The notes under the pieces are model-generated. The model was given only the letters and a program-made list of their open reading frames with translations, did no database searches and was not told where the DNA came from. Below are positions 16,557 to 25,320 of a stretch of 64,000 bases of DNA, piece after piece. The position numbers and the translations under genes are program-made. The DNA is taken from contig NZ_CP122379.1 in assembly GCF_029814825.1 (NCBI RefSeq), positions 3,078,501 through 3,142,500 of the forward strand. The letters are read 5' to 3'. This stretch comes from Aequorivita marisscotiae. Its GTDB lineage: Bacteria > Bacteroidota > Bacteroidia > Flavobacteriales > Flavobacteriaceae. How positions within the stretch are numbered: the first letter of the stretch is position 1; the number at the start of each line of letters is the position of its first letter.

Positions 16557-17534
16557 ATGAACACCAAATTTTTCTTATCCATTCTGTTCAGCTTATTCTT
16601 TTATCTAACCCTCTCGGCACAATATACCGAAATGATAAACACCAACCGTCCCGGGGGCTCTCAGGGCGCGTTTGCGGTAGGCACCAATGTATTGCAGATT
16701 GAAGCCGGCTATAGTTACGGAAAAGAAAAACACAGCCTTTTAAAAACCGAAACCGATGGCAATACCATAGATTATTCGGTGCGGTATGGATTTTTTAAAG
16801 AACGTTTGGAAGTGAGCTTTATGGGCGATTTTCAATCTAATACGGTTACCGATACACGTGCTGCGGTGGCGAGGGAATACAAGCTTTCAAATTTTAAGCA
16901 CAACACAATTGGCGCTAAATATTTAATTTACGATCCGTACAGAAAACGCGATTTAAAAGGTCCCAATTTATACAGCTGGCGAAAAAACAACAAAGTACAG
17001 TGGGAGGATTTAATACCGGCAGTTGCACTCTACGCAGGGGCAAATTTTGATTTTTCAAACAATCCGTTTACCCCGGAGAATGAAAGTGTATTAAGCCCGA
17101 AATTTGTTATTTCTACGCAAAATAACTTTATTGGTGGGTGGGTTTTTGTGACTAATTTAATTGTAGATCGTGTAACCACCGAATTTCCAACCTATGGCTA
17201 TATTGTAACTTTAACACACGCTACCAATAGGTACTTTTCAATATTTGTTGAAAACCAAGGGTTTAAAAGCGATTTTTATGCAGATCAACTACTTCGGGGA
17301 GGAGCGGCAGCTTTAATAAATGAAAACCTTCAAGTAGATCTTTCACTTACTTTTAGTTTAAAGGACACTCCTTCAAAATTTTATGGTCGCTTAGGGGTTG
17401 CCTATCGTTTTGATATGCACGACACAGACGAATATTTGGAAGACAAAACCATAAAAGCTGAAGAAAAAAAGGCAAAAAACAAAAAAGAAGAACGCCAGCA
17501 GGAACTAGATTTAGACAATAACGGCGAACAATAG
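16557..17534 (+). CDS. outer-membrane beta-barrel protein, MetA/phenol-degradation type
   Basis: A 325-residue protein with a signal peptide (residues 1-21, ending LSAQ) and alternating beta strands rich in aromatic residues (LQIEAGYSYG, VRYGFFKERLEVSFMG, VDLSLTFSLKDTPSKFYGRLGVAYRF). This resembles the PF13557 'transporter' barrels. After the last strand is a charged 40-residue tail rich in Glu and Lys, unusual for a barrel. The cargo is unknown. The next gene starts nine bases after the stop. Confidence 0.72.
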   Translation: MNTKFFLSILFSLFFYLTLSAQYTEMINTNRPGGSQGAFAVGTNVLQIEAGYSYGKEKHSLLKTETDGNTIDYSVRYGFFKERLEVSFMGDFQSNTVTDTRAAVAREYKLSNFKHNTIGAKYLIYDPYRKRDLKGPNLYSWRKNNKVQWEDLIPAVALYAGANFDFSNNPFTPENESVLSPKFVISTQNNFIGGWVFVTNLIVDRVTTEFPTYGYIVTLTHATNRYFSIFVENQGFKSDFYADQLLRGGAAALINENLQVDLSLTFSLKDTPSKFYGRLGVAYRFDMHDTDEYLEDKTIKAEEKKAKNKKEERQQELDLDNNGEQ

Positions 17535-17543
17535 TATTTTTAT

Positions 17544-18662
17544 ATGATTACTGTAAAACAAACCAACTCCAAAAGTGATCTAAAAAAGTTTGTCACTTTT
17601 CCATTCAAGCTGTACAAAGGCAGTAAATATTGGGTTCCCCCTTTAATAAAGGACGAAATGGAAACATTAGACACCAAAAAGAACCCAGTGTTTAAAAATG
17701 CCGAAGCTTGGTATTATTTGGCGTATAAAAACGATGAAATTGTAGGCCGGATTGCCGTGATTTTAAACCATTTAGAAATAAACGAGCAAGGGAAGAAAAA
17801 AATTCGTTTTGGCTGGTTAGATATGGTAGATGATATTGAGGTAACAAAGGCGCTTCTTGAAAAAGCCTACGAAAAAGGGCGCGAACACAATCTTGAATAT
17901 GCCGAAGGCCCGGTAGGTTTCAGCAATATGGAGAAAGCCGGAATACTCACTATGGGCTATGATGAATTAAACACCATGATTACTTGGTACCACCATTCGT
18001 ATTACGCCCAACACTTGGAAAAACTCGGTTTTACCAAGCAAGCTACGTGGGTTGAATACACCCTACAAATTCCCGATACAATCTTCGAAAAAGTAGCAAA
18101 ATTTTCAAGTATTGTTCGCCAACGGTATAAACTTTCGGTAATTCGATTTAAAAATAAAAAAGAAATATTACCCTATGTTAATGAAATGTTTGGCTTGTTG
18201 AACAAAACGTACAACACACTCCAAACCTTTGTTCCTATTCAACAGTACCAAATAGATTATTATAAAGAGAAATATTTTAGCTTTATCCACCCAGATTATA
18301 TTTGCTGTATTAAAGATGAAGCAGGAAAGTTAATTGCTTTTTCCATTGTGATGCCTTCCTTTTCGAAAGCGTTGAAAAAAGCAAATGGGAAACTCTTTCC
18401 ATTTGGATGGCGGCATATTTTAAAGGCGCAGAAAAAGAACGATACCGCAGCTTTTTATTTAATAGGAATTGATCCGGAGTACCAAGGAAAAGGCGTGACC
18501 GCGATTATTTTTGAGGAGATGCAACACCTATTCAATTCAAAAGGAATACACACTGTTGAAACCAATCCCGAGTTAAAGGAAAATACGGCCGTGCAGTTGT
18601 TGTGGAAGGATTACAATCCAGTGCAGCACAAAGAGCGGAGTACTTTTAGAAAAGATATATAA
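17544..18662 (+). CDS. GNAT-like acyltransferase, about 370 residues
   Basis: A 372-residue cytoplasmic protein. The C-terminal part has the acetyl-CoA-binding pattern of GNAT enzymes (FYLIGIDPEYQGKGVTAIIFEEM, about residues 294-316), and the N-terminal part (KLYKGSKYWVPPL, EIVGRIAVILN) looks like a second, divergent GNAT-type domain. Homologues are sometimes labelled GTP cyclohydrolase, for which I see no support. It follows the outer-membrane gene closely. Substrate unknown. Confidence 0.7.
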   Translation: MITVKQTNSKSDLKKFVTFPFKLYKGSKYWVPPLIKDEMETLDTKKNPVFKNAEAWYYLAYKNDEIVGRIAVILNHLEINEQGKKKIRFGWLDMVDDIEVTKALLEKAYEKGREHNLEYAEGPVGFSNMEKAGILTMGYDELNTMITWYHHSYYAQHLEKLGFTKQATWVEYTLQIPDTIFEKVAKFSSIVRQRYKLSVIRFKNKKEILPYVNEMFGLLNKTYNTLQTFVPIQQYQIDYYKEKYFSFIHPDYICCIKDEAGKLIAFSIVMPSFSKALKKANGKLFPFGWRHILKAQKKNDTAAFYLIGIDPEYQGKGVTAIIFEEMQHLFNSKGIHTVETNPELKENTAVQLLWKDYNPVQHKERSTFRKDI

Positions 18663-18664
18663 TT

Positions 18665-18698
18665 AAAAAATCCACCCGAAAAAAGGTGGATTTTTTTT
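18665..18698 (+). terminator. bidirectional terminator between convergent genes
   Basis: Perfect 12-base arms AAAAAATCCACC (18665-18676) and GGTGGATTTTTT (18685-18696) with an 8-base loop and T-runs on both strands. It serves the GNAT gene and probably the convergent PLP-enzyme gene. Confidence 0.88.
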
Positions 18699-18724
18699 GA
18701 AACTTCTGTTTTTCAGAGAAATTT

Positions 18725-19987
18725 TTATTCGCCCATTGCCGCAGCAACAGCCGCAGAAAGACGCTTGTACGTTCCATTCTCCAGTCGCTCGCGGATAGAT
18801 GAAAAAGCTTCTAACGTTTCTTCAATATCTTCCATTGTATGCGATGCCGTTGGAATCATTCTTAAAAGAATTAATCCTTTCGGGATTACTGGATAAACTA
18901 CAATTGAGCAGAAAATACCGTGGTTTTCACGAAGGTCTTTTACCAGCGCCATTGCCTCGGGAATACTTCCTTTTAAATATACTGGCGTTACACAACTTTG
19001 CGTAGTTCCAAGGTCAAAACCTCTTTTTCGAAGTCCGCCTTGAAGAGCGTTTACATTTTCCCAAAGTTTTTCCTTTAATTCAGGCATCGTTCTGAGCATA
19101 TCCAAACGCTTTAACGCGCCTTCAACCAAAACCATCTGTAACGATTTTGCAAACATTTGCGAACGCAGGTTGTATTTAAGGTAGTTCATTATTTCTTCAT
19201 CACCGGCAATAAAAGCGCCAGTACTCGCCATAGATTTTGCGAAAGTTGCAAAATACACGTCAATTCCATCTTGCACGCCTTGCTCCTCACCTGCTCCGGC
19301 CCCTGTTTTACCGAGTGTTCCAAAGCCGTGGGCATCATCAACAAAAAAGCGGAAGTTGTATTTTTCCTTAAGTGCAATAATTTCTTTTAGTTTTCCCTGT
19401 TCACCGCGCATTCCAAAAACCCCTTCGGAAATAAGCAAGATTCCCCCGCCGGTTTTTTCGGCTACTTTCGTAGCGCGTTGCAGGTTCTTTTCGATACTTT
19501 CCATATCGTTGTGCTTGTAAGTAAAACGCTGGCCTAAATGAAGACGAACCCCATCTATAATACAAGCGTGGGCATCAACATCGTACACGATTACATCGTC
19601 TTTTGCCACTAGGGCATCAATGGTAGAAACCATGCCTTGGTACCCAAAGTTTAATAGGTAAGCAGCTTCCTTATTTACAAAGGCAGCGAGTTCGCGCTGT
19701 AATTGTTCGTGAAGATCTGTATGGCCACTCATCATTCTTGCGCCCATTGGGTAGGCAGAGCCCCATTTTTTTGCGGCTTCGGCATCTACTTTTCTCACTT
19801 CGGGATGATTGGCAAGGCCTAGGTAATCATTAATACTCCACGTAATTACATCTTTGCCCTTAAATTTCATTCTGTTGGAAATTGGACCCTCCAGTTTTGG
19901 GAAAACAAAATAGCCTTCCGCTTGTTCAGCCCATTTACCCAACGGACCTTTATCTTTATAAATTTTATCGAATAAATCTCTCATCAA
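18725..19987 (-). CDS. alpha-oxoamine synthase, probable cysteate C-fatty acyltransferase
   Basis: A 420-residue PLP enzyme of the alpha-oxoamine synthase family (serine palmitoyltransferase, KBL, BioF), which condenses an amino acid with an acyl-CoA or acyl-ACP with loss of CO2. Family marks include WSINDYLGLANHPEV, a DDAHGFGTLG motif binding the cofactor, and TFAKSMASTGAF with the Schiff-base Lys. In sulfonolipid-making Bacteroidota a close relative uses cysteate to make 3-ketocapnine. The cysteine-synthase-like gene upstream supports that reading, but serine (sphingolipid) or glycine (KBL) cannot be excluded from sequence alone. It has its own -7 box at 20010-20017. Confidence 0.75.
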   Translation of the reverse strand: MMRDLFDKIYKDKGPLGKWAEQAEGYFVFPKLEGPISNRMKFKGKDVITWSINDYLGLANHPEVRKVDAEAAKKWGSAYPMGARMMSGHTDLHEQLQRELAAFVNKEAAYLLNFGYQGMVSTIDALVAKDDVIVYDVDAHACIIDGVRLHLGQRFTYKHNDMESIEKNLQRATKVAEKTGGGILLISEGVFGMRGEQGKLKEIIALKEKYNFRFFVDDAHGFGTLGKTGAGAGEEQGVQDGIDVYFATFAKSMASTGAFIAGDEEIMNYLKYNLRSQMFAKSLQMVLVEGALKRLDMLRTMPELKEKLWENVNALQGGLRKRGFDLGTTQSCVTPVYLKGSIPEAMALVKDLRENHGIFCSIVVYPVIPKGLILLRMIPTASHTMEDIEETLEAFSSIRERLENGTYKRLSAAVAAAMGE

Positions 19988-20009
19988 CCTTTGTTTATTA
20001 AATACGGGA

Positions 20010-20017
20010 CAAAATTA
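20010..20017 (-). promoter_or_regulatory. -7 box of the alpha-oxoamine synthase gene
   Basis: On the minus strand the sequence is TAATTTTG, fitting TAnnTTTG, 22 bases before the ATG at 19987. With the terminator at 20101-20135 this suggests separate transcription from the cysteine-synthase-like gene. Confidence 0.5.
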
Positions 20018-20100
20018 ATTAAATTATTATAAGATTATTGTTTTTAGACATGAGATTTTAGATTTCGCAAATTCTTGTTTAGAAGTGAGCCGCCAATACT

Positions 20101-20135
20101 TAAAAACCGATTGAGATATGCTCAACCGGTTTTTA
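20101..20135 (-). terminator. terminator after the cysteine-synthase-like gene
   Basis: Outer arms TAAAAACCG (20101-20109) and CGGTTTTTA (20127-20135), inner arms TTGAG and CTCAA, separated by a single mismatch, with a 5-base loop; T-rich on both strands. Confidence 0.8.
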
Positions 20136-20165
20136 AATAGTATTTCTAAAATCTCCAGGTAATTA

Positions 20166-21203
20166 TTACTTGACGTATTCAATTTGTTGTATTTCCGCAG
20201 TTTCAGAATCAATGAAACCTTGTTGGCTCATCCAATCGTCGTTGTAAATTTTACTCATATAACGCGATCCGTGGTCTGGGAATATTACCACGATATTGCT
20301 ATCTTCAGTAAATTCGCCTTCTTCCTCCAGCTGCTTTAAACCTTGCATGGCGGCGCCACTGGTGTACCCAACAAAGAGCCCTTCGGTTTTTGCAAGTTCA
20401 CGGGCAGTATGCGCACTGCTTTCATCGGTTACTTTTTCAAATTTGTCTATAATGTTAAAATCTGTAGCGGTTGGAATCAAGTTTTTCCCCAAACCTTCAA
20501 TTCGGTATGGGTAGATTTCATTTGCATCAAATTCCTTGGTTTGGTGGTACTTCTGAAGTACGGAGCCGTAGGCGTCAATACCTATAACTTTAATGTCTGG
20601 GTTTTGCTCCTTTAAGAATCGAGCGGTTCCAGAAATGGTTCCTCCAGTACCGCTGCAAGCTACCAAGTGGGTTATTTTTCCAGCAGTCTGTTCCCAAATT
20701 TCGGGGCCAGTTGTTTGGTAATGTGCATCAATATTCAATTCATTAAAATACTGATTGATGTAAACAGAACCTTTAATTTCGTTGTGTAATTTTTTTGCCA
20801 CTTCGTAATACGAGCGTGGGTCGTCTGCACTTACGTGGGCGGGGCAAACATATACCTTGGCGCCCATTGTTTTAAGCATATCAATTTTATCTGCCGACGA
20901 TTTTGAACTTACCGCCAAAATACAGTCGTACCCTTTAATAATGCTAACCATTGCAATGCTAAAACCTGTGTTTCCACTGGTAGTTTCAATAATGGTATCG
21001 CCGGGTTTAAGAATGCCTTTTCGCTCGGCTTCTTCAATAATATAAAGTGCGATACGGTCTTTTGTAGAGTGCCCAGGATTAAATGCTTCTACTTTTGCAA
21101 AGTAATTACCCTTCATTTTTTGGGTAATTTTTGTAAGCTTTATCAACGGTGTGTTGCCTATAAGTTCCAACACATTATTGTGGGCTTTTATTTCTTCTTT
21201 CAT
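20166..21203 (-). CDS. cysteine-synthase-family PLP enzyme, probable cysteate synthase
   Basis: A 345-residue fold-type II PLP enzyme of the cysteine synthase / CBS family. The cofactor Lys lies in NPGHSTKDR (standard OASS: NPGGSVKDR), the substrate loop is TTSGNTGFS, and [13 protein letters not shown] binds the phosphate. The His and Thr changes around the Lys mark a subgroup distinct from ordinary CysK. Members in sulfonolipid-producing Bacteroidota are reported to make L-cysteate from phosphoserine and sulfite; this is recalled, not checked. The alpha-oxoamine synthase directly downstream would use the product. The alternative is a plain cysteine synthase. Confidence 0.8.
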   Translation of the reverse strand: MKEEIKAHNNVLELIGNTPLIKLTKITQKMKGNYFAKVEAFNPGHSTKDRIALYIIEEAERKGILKPGDTIIETTSGNTGFSIAMVSIIKGYDCILAVSSKSSADKIDMLKTMGAKVYVCPAHVSADDPRSYYEVAKKLHNEIKGSVYINQYFNELNIDAHYQTTGPEIWEQTAGKITHLVACSGTGGTISGTARFLKEQNPDIKVIGIDAYGSVLQKYHQTKEFDANEIYPYRIEGLGKNLIPTATDFNIIDKFEKVTDESSAHTARELAKTEGLFVGYTSGAAMQGLKQLEEEGEFTEDSNIVVIFPDHGSRYMSKIYNDDWMSQQGFIDSETAEIQQIEYVK

Positions 21204-21259
21204 AAAGAGGGAGTTCGTTATAAAAAATACCCAGTTACAAACTGAATTTTTTAACGCGA

Positions 21260-21267
21260 CAAAGATA
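21260..21267 (-). promoter_or_regulatory. -7 box of the cysteine-synthase-like gene
   Basis: TATCTTTG on the minus strand, an exact TAnnTTTG match, giving a leader of about 50 bases before the ATG at 21203. Confidence 0.55.
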
Positions 21268-21281
21268 ATGAAATATTTTTA

Positions 21282-23417
21282 TTACTCCGTAATTCCTTCC
21301 AGATCCAATAGAAAGGCATAGTCCATTGCAACTTCCTTTAAGGCTTCAAAACGTCCGGAAGCCCCGCCGTGACCGGCATCCATATTTGTTTGGAGTAAGA
21401 GTATATTTGAATCGGTTTTTAAATCTCTAAGTTTTGCCACCCATTTTGCTGGTTCCCAATATTGCACTTGGCTATCGTGTAGCCCAGTGGTAACGAGCAT
21501 GTTTGGATAGTTTTTTGGCTCTACATTATCGTAGGGAGAGTAACTTTTTATATACTCATAATATGCAACTTCATTGGGATTGCCCCATTCGTCGTACTCG
21601 CCTGTTGTAAGCGGAATGGAATCGTCCAGCATGGTGGTTACCACATCTACAAACGGAACTGAAGCAATTACTCCGTTGTATAATTCTGGCGCCATATTTA
21701 CAATAGCTCCCATTAAAAGCCCACCGGCAGAACCACCTGAAGCATATAAATGCTGCGGCGAGGTATAGCCCTGTTCAATTAAATATTTTGAAGCATCGAT
21801 AAAATCGGTAAAAGTGTTTTTCTTTTTCAGCAATTTTCCATCTTCGTACCATTGTCTTCCCATATATTCACCTCCGCGAACGTGCGCAATAGCGAATATA
21901 AAACCGCGATCTAAAAGACTAAGTCGCACCGTTGAAAAATACGGATCTATTGTTGCGCCATACGAGCCATAGCCATAAATGAGCAGCGGATTGGTTCCGT
22001 CTTTTTTAATTCCCTTTCTATAAATTACCGACATTGGAATTTTTGAACCATCGGCTGCCGTAGCCCATAAACGTTCCGTTTGGTAATTGTTTTTATTAAA
22101 CTTTCCACCTAAAACTTCGGTTTCCTTTAAGACGGTTTTTTCCTTGGTTTCCATATTAAAGTCTATAACCGAGGCCGGAGTGTTTAAGGAATTATACCCA
22201 TAACGAAGTATTTTGGTATTAAATTCAGGGTTCTGCGTGGTAAAAGCGGTGTAGGTTTCATTGTCAAATGGAAGGTAGTAATCTTCACTTCCTTTCCATT
22301 TTTTAATTCGAATTTTTGTAAGTCCATCGCTACGCTCGCTTACCACCAAAAAATCGTTAAAAATATCGATGTCTTCCAATAGTACATCGGTTCTGTGGGC
22401 AATCATATCTTCCCAGTTTTCCGCAGCGGTTTTATCTTCAGAAGTTTTCATTAATTTAAAATTGAGCGCTCCATCTTTATTGGTTAAAACATACCAATTA
22501 TTGCCGTAATGCGAAATACTGTACTCCAAGCCTCTTTTGCGCGGTTGGAAAATTTTAAAACTGCCCATCGGGTTATTCGCTTCCAACACGCGATATTCTG
22601 AAGTAAGCGTGCTATAGGAGCCAATTACAATATATTTGCGCGACTTGGTTTTGTAAACGTAGGTGCCGAAAGTATCATCGGTTTCGGTAAAAACCAATTG
22701 GTCCGTAATGGGATCGGTTCCTAATGTATGGCGGTAAATTCTATCGGCGCGCAAGGTTTTTTCGTCCTTTCGGGTATAAAAAAGAGTTTTGTTGTCACTG
22801 CCCCAAGTTGCGCTTCCTGTGGTAAGTGGAATTCGTTCAGCGTAAATTTCGCCTGTTTCAAGATTTTTAATGTAGATGTCGTATTTTCTTCGGCTTAGGG
22901 TATCTACCCCAAAAGATATAAGCTTATTGTCCTCAGAAACACTTAAACCGGTAAGGTTATAGTAGCTATAATCTTTGGCCATTTCATTTACATCAAAAAG
23001 AATTTCCTCTGGGGCATCAAGCGACTCTTTTTTACGGGTATAAATTGGGTAATCTTTTCCTGTTTCATAACGGGTTATGTAATAATATCCATTTAACTTA
23101 TACGGCACCGATTCGTCATTTTCCTTTATACGCGCCTTCATTTCCTCAAAGAGGTCTTCCTTAAATTTTTTAGTGTGGCCGGTGATAGATTCGTAATAGG
23201 TGTTTTCTTCATTTAAATACGCTATTACTTTTTCGTTGTCCGGATTGTTAAGCCAGTAATAATTATCAATTCGAAGATCGCCGTGCTTTTCCAGTTTCGT
23301 TGGAATTTTTTCAGCTATTGGGGGAGTAATTGTCATAATGTTCTTTGAAATTTCCTGCGCATTTATTGAAGCAGCAAAAATAAGGGAAGCAATTGAAAGG
23401 AAGGTTAGTTTTTTCAT
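21282..23417 (-). CDS. S9 family peptidase, oligopeptidase B type
   Basis: A 711-residue serine peptidase with a predicted signal peptide (residues 1-20), so probably periplasmic. The N-terminal part is the seven-bladed propeller of the prolyl oligopeptidase family; the C-terminal alpha/beta-hydrolase domain has IYGYGSYG, the nucleophile in SGGSAGGLLMGA and the catalytic His in DAGHGGASGRFE. Oligopeptidase B members cut short peptides after Arg or Lys. It is divergent from ybaB. Confidence 0.92.
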   Translation of the reverse strand: MKKLTFLSIASLIFAASINAQEISKNIMTITPPIAEKIPTKLEKHGDLRIDNYYWLNNPDNEKVIAYLNEENTYYESITGHTKKFKEDLFEEMKARIKENDESVPYKLNGYYYITRYETGKDYPIYTRKKESLDAPEEILFDVNEMAKDYSYYNLTGLSVSEDNKLISFGVDTLSRRKYDIYIKNLETGEIYAERIPLTTGSATWGSDNKTLFYTRKDEKTLRADRIYRHTLGTDPITDQLVFTETDDTFGTYVYKTKSRKYIVIGSYSTLTSEYRVLEANNPMGSFKIFQPRKRGLEYSISHYGNNWYVLTNKDGALNFKLMKTSEDKTAAENWEDMIAHRTDVLLEDIDIFNDFLVVSERSDGLTKIRIKKWKGSEDYYLPFDNETYTAFTTQNPEFNTKILRYGYNSLNTPASVIDFNMETKEKTVLKETEVLGGKFNKNNYQTERLWATAADGSKIPMSVIYRKGIKKDGTNPLLIYGYGSYGATIDPYFSTVRLSLLDRGFIFAIAHVRGGEYMGRQWYEDGKLLKKKNTFTDFIDASKYLIEQGYTSPQHLYASGGSAGGLLMGAIVNMAPELYNGVIASVPFVDVVTTMLDDSIPLTTGEYDEWGNPNEVAYYEYIKSYSPYDNVEPKNYPNMLVTTGLHDSQVQYWEPAKWVAKLRDLKTDSNILLLQTNMDAGHGGASGRFEALKEVAMDYAFLLDLEGITE

Positions 23418-23451
23418 GATTCTAAGATTGTAATATAGAGTTACAAATTAG

Positions 23452-23459
23452 TAAATTTG
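23452..23459 (+). promoter_or_regulatory. -7 box of the ybaB gene
   Basis: TAAATTTG fits TAnnTTTG, 23 bases before the ATG at 23483. Confidence 0.5.
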
Positions 23460-23482
23460 CACCAAACTTTAATAAAAAAGAT

Positions 23483-23806
23483 ATGTTTGGAGATTTAATG
23501 GGAATGATGGGCAAATTAAAAGAGACCCAGCAAAAAGTAGAAGCTACAAAAAAGCGATTGGACACGGTATTTTTGGAAGAAGCCAGTAGCGATGGATTAT
23601 TAAAAATAACCCTCACCGCCAACCGAAAAATCAAAACCATAGAAATTGCCGATGCGCTTTTGGAAGATAAAGAACAACTGGAAGATTATTTAATCCTCGC
23701 CTTAAACAAAGCTATTGAAAAGGCTACTAACGTGCACGAAGCAGAGGTGGCTGCCGTGGCAAAAGAAGGAATGCCTAATATTCCGGGATTGGATATGTTT
23801 AAATAA
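23483..23806 (+). CDS. YbaB/EbfC nucleoid-associated protein
   Basis: A 107-residue DNA-binding protein of the YbaB/EbfC family. It has the family layout: Met- and Gly-rich start ([16 protein letters not shown]), a long helix, a central sheet ([18 protein letters not shown]) and a C-terminal end with [10 protein letters not shown]. YbaB dimers bind DNA with little sequence specificity. It is not next to dnaX or recR, its usual neighbours in proteobacteria. Confidence 0.92.
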   Translation: MFGDLMGMMGKLKETQQKVEATKKRLDTVFLEEASSDGLLKITLTANRKIKTIEIADALLEDKEQLEDYLILALNKAIEKATNVHEAEVAAVAKEGMPNIPGLDMFK

Positions 23807-23913
23807 AGAATGCTAAAATTATGATAAAAAAGCATTTTCAATTTTTATAACCTCTTGCTATTTACGATATTGAGCCCGAGATAAATTATAAATACTTAAA
23901 ACAACTAATTATT

Positions 23914-24234
23914 ATGTTTGAATTGAAAAAAAGCGGTGATAAATTTCACTTTGTATTAAAAGCGGCTAACGGCCAAGTTATTTTAACAAGCCAAATGTAT
24001 GCTACAAAAGCATCGGCTTCCAATGGTATTGAATCTATTAAGAAAAACTGTGGCAAAGACGATAGCTTTGAAATGAAAACCGCCAAAAATGGAAAAATAC
24101 ATTTCAACATAAAAGCGAGCAATGGGCAGATTATTGGTAGCAGCCAAATGTATGCCGCCGAGAGTGGTGCCAAAAACGGAATAGAATCTGTTCGGAAAAA
24201 TGCGCCTAACGCACAAGTTAAGGAACTAGAGTAG
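23914..24234 (+). CDS. YegP-like protein with two DUF1508 repeats
   Basis: A 106-residue protein made of two tandem DUF1508 repeats (about residues 1-50 and 52-103), each with the pattern F.LKA.NGQ.I..SQMYA...A..GI.S..KN. This is the usual two-repeat YegP architecture. The family is small, basic and of unknown function. A perfect 22-bp inverted repeat follows it. Confidence 0.88.
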   Translation: MFELKKSGDKFHFVLKAANGQVILTSQMYATKASASNGIESIKKNCGKDDSFEMKTAKNGKIHFNIKASNGQIIGSSQMYAAESGAKNGIESVRKNAPNAQVKELE

Positions 24235-24253
24235 TTTTATTTAAATACTACTT

Positions 24254-24305
24254 AACCACGAATTCACAAATAATATAGTCTTGTATTATTTGTGAATTCG
24301 TGGTT
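24254..24305 (+). repeat. perfect 22-bp inverted repeat with 8-base loop, probable terminator
   Basis: The left arm 24254-24275 and the right arm 24284-24305 are exact reverse complements over 22 bases; the right arm is followed by TTTTTT. It lies 19 bases after the YegP stop and faces the convergent heme-protein gene. It is far longer than needed for a terminator and contains GAATTC in each arm. Confidence 0.8.
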
Positions 24306-24365
24306 TTTTAATTTATACATTAATAGAAAACCGGTCCTAAAATTGCTTTCTATTGTGCCATAACA

Positions 24366-24605
24366 CTATTTCCAATAATTGTTGGCGGCTGCAATTGTGG
24401 CAAATTCTGTGGCTACAACTTGACCGATTGCGATGAGCATTGCGGCATCTTCGGCATAAATAGGACGCAATTTATCGCGTACTGCCGCATCGGGTTGCGT
24501 GGCTTTAATTACCAATCGCGCCATTTTTACTGCTAATTGTCTCCCTTCTTCGGGGGTTTTGGTAATTAGTGAGTTTCCGGGAATCATTTGTACTTGTTCA
24601 GACAT
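24366..24605 (-). CDS. hexameric tyrosine-coordinated heme protein
   Basis: A 79-residue protein matching the HTHP family described from Silicibacter pomeroyi. The TPEEGRQLAVKMARL start, the ATQPDAAVRDKLRPIYAEDA core and the VATEFATIAAANNYW end are characteristic. Tyr50 is the expected axial heme ligand. The family forms a ring of six with one heme per subunit and shows peroxidase and weak catalase activity. No signal peptide is seen. It is a single gene; the physiological role in Bacteroidota is not known. Confidence 0.88.
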   Translation of the reverse strand: MSEQVQMIPGNSLITKTPEEGRQLAVKMARLVIKATQPDAAVRDKLRPIYAEDAAMLIAIGQVVATEFATIAAANNYWK

Positions 24606-24711
24606 TTCTAAAAAAAATTTAAAGTTGATTTTTTAAAGTTACCAAAATAGTTTTGAAATAAAAAGCACACCACCCCATCCTTTCGTAAAAACAATTGGGA
24701 AATATTTTGAA

Positions 24712-25317
24712 TTAGATTTCGCTGGAATTAATAATCTGAATTCCATGATAAACCATTTCCTCCTTTATTTTTTTGAAACCTTCAACATCTAATGGTTTTG
24801 AGGCATCTTCAATAAAAAAGCAGGCGAAGCCTTCTTTAAAAGCATCGAAAATAGAATAGTAAACACAAATATCTGCAGCTAGGCCACAGAAAAAGAGCTG
24901 CGAGGCACCCTTTTCCTTTAAATAGCCAGCAAGCCCGGTAGATTTTAAATGTCCGTTGTCGTAAAAAGCACTGTAGCTATCTATACCCGGATCGGTGCCT
25001 TTACGAAAAATAGCCTCCCACTTAGCTGTGTTTAAGTTAGGGTGAAAACGTGCCCCGTTAGTATTTTGAACACAGTGGTCTGGCCAAAGGGTCTGTGTTT
25101 GTTCGTTAATTTTAATGGTTTCAAAAACCGATTTTTCTGGATGGTTTGAAGCAAAGCTAATATGGTTTTGCGGGTGCCAATCTTGTGAAGCTACTACCAA
25201 ATCAAATTTAGGTTGTACGGTATTAATTACCGAAACTATTTGGTCTGCTTCAGGCACCGCAAGGGAGCCACCAGGTATAAAATCGTTTTGTACATCAACA
25301 ATTATAAGTGTTTTCAT
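24712..25317 (-). CDS. pncA: nicotinamidase / pyrazinamidase
   Basis: A 201-residue isochorismatase-fold amidase that hydrolyses nicotinamide to nicotinate for NAD salvage. The catalytic Asp8 lies in IVDVQNDF, the Lys in FRKGTD and the nucleophilic Cys in GLAADICV. Metal-site residues (the DWHPQNHISF motif) are present. It starts three bases from the stop of pncB, which lies upstream on the same strand and encodes the next enzyme of the route. Confidence 0.94.
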   Translation of the reverse strand: MKTLIIVDVQNDFIPGGSLAVPEADQIVSVINTVQPKFDLVVASQDWHPQNHISFASNHPEKSVFETIKINEQTQTLWPDHCVQNTNGARFHPNLNTAKWEAIFRKGTDPGIDSYSAFYDNGHLKSTGLAGYLKEKGASQLFFCGLAADICVYYSIFDAFKEGFACFFIEDASKPLDVEGFKKIKEEMVYHGIQIINSSEI

Positions 25318-25320
25318 TAT

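Noticed and set aside
20027..20212. A 61-codon frame on the minus strand
   Set aside because: It overlaps the end of the cysteine-synthase-like gene and contains the terminator hairpin at 20101-20135; composition is that of intergenic DNA.
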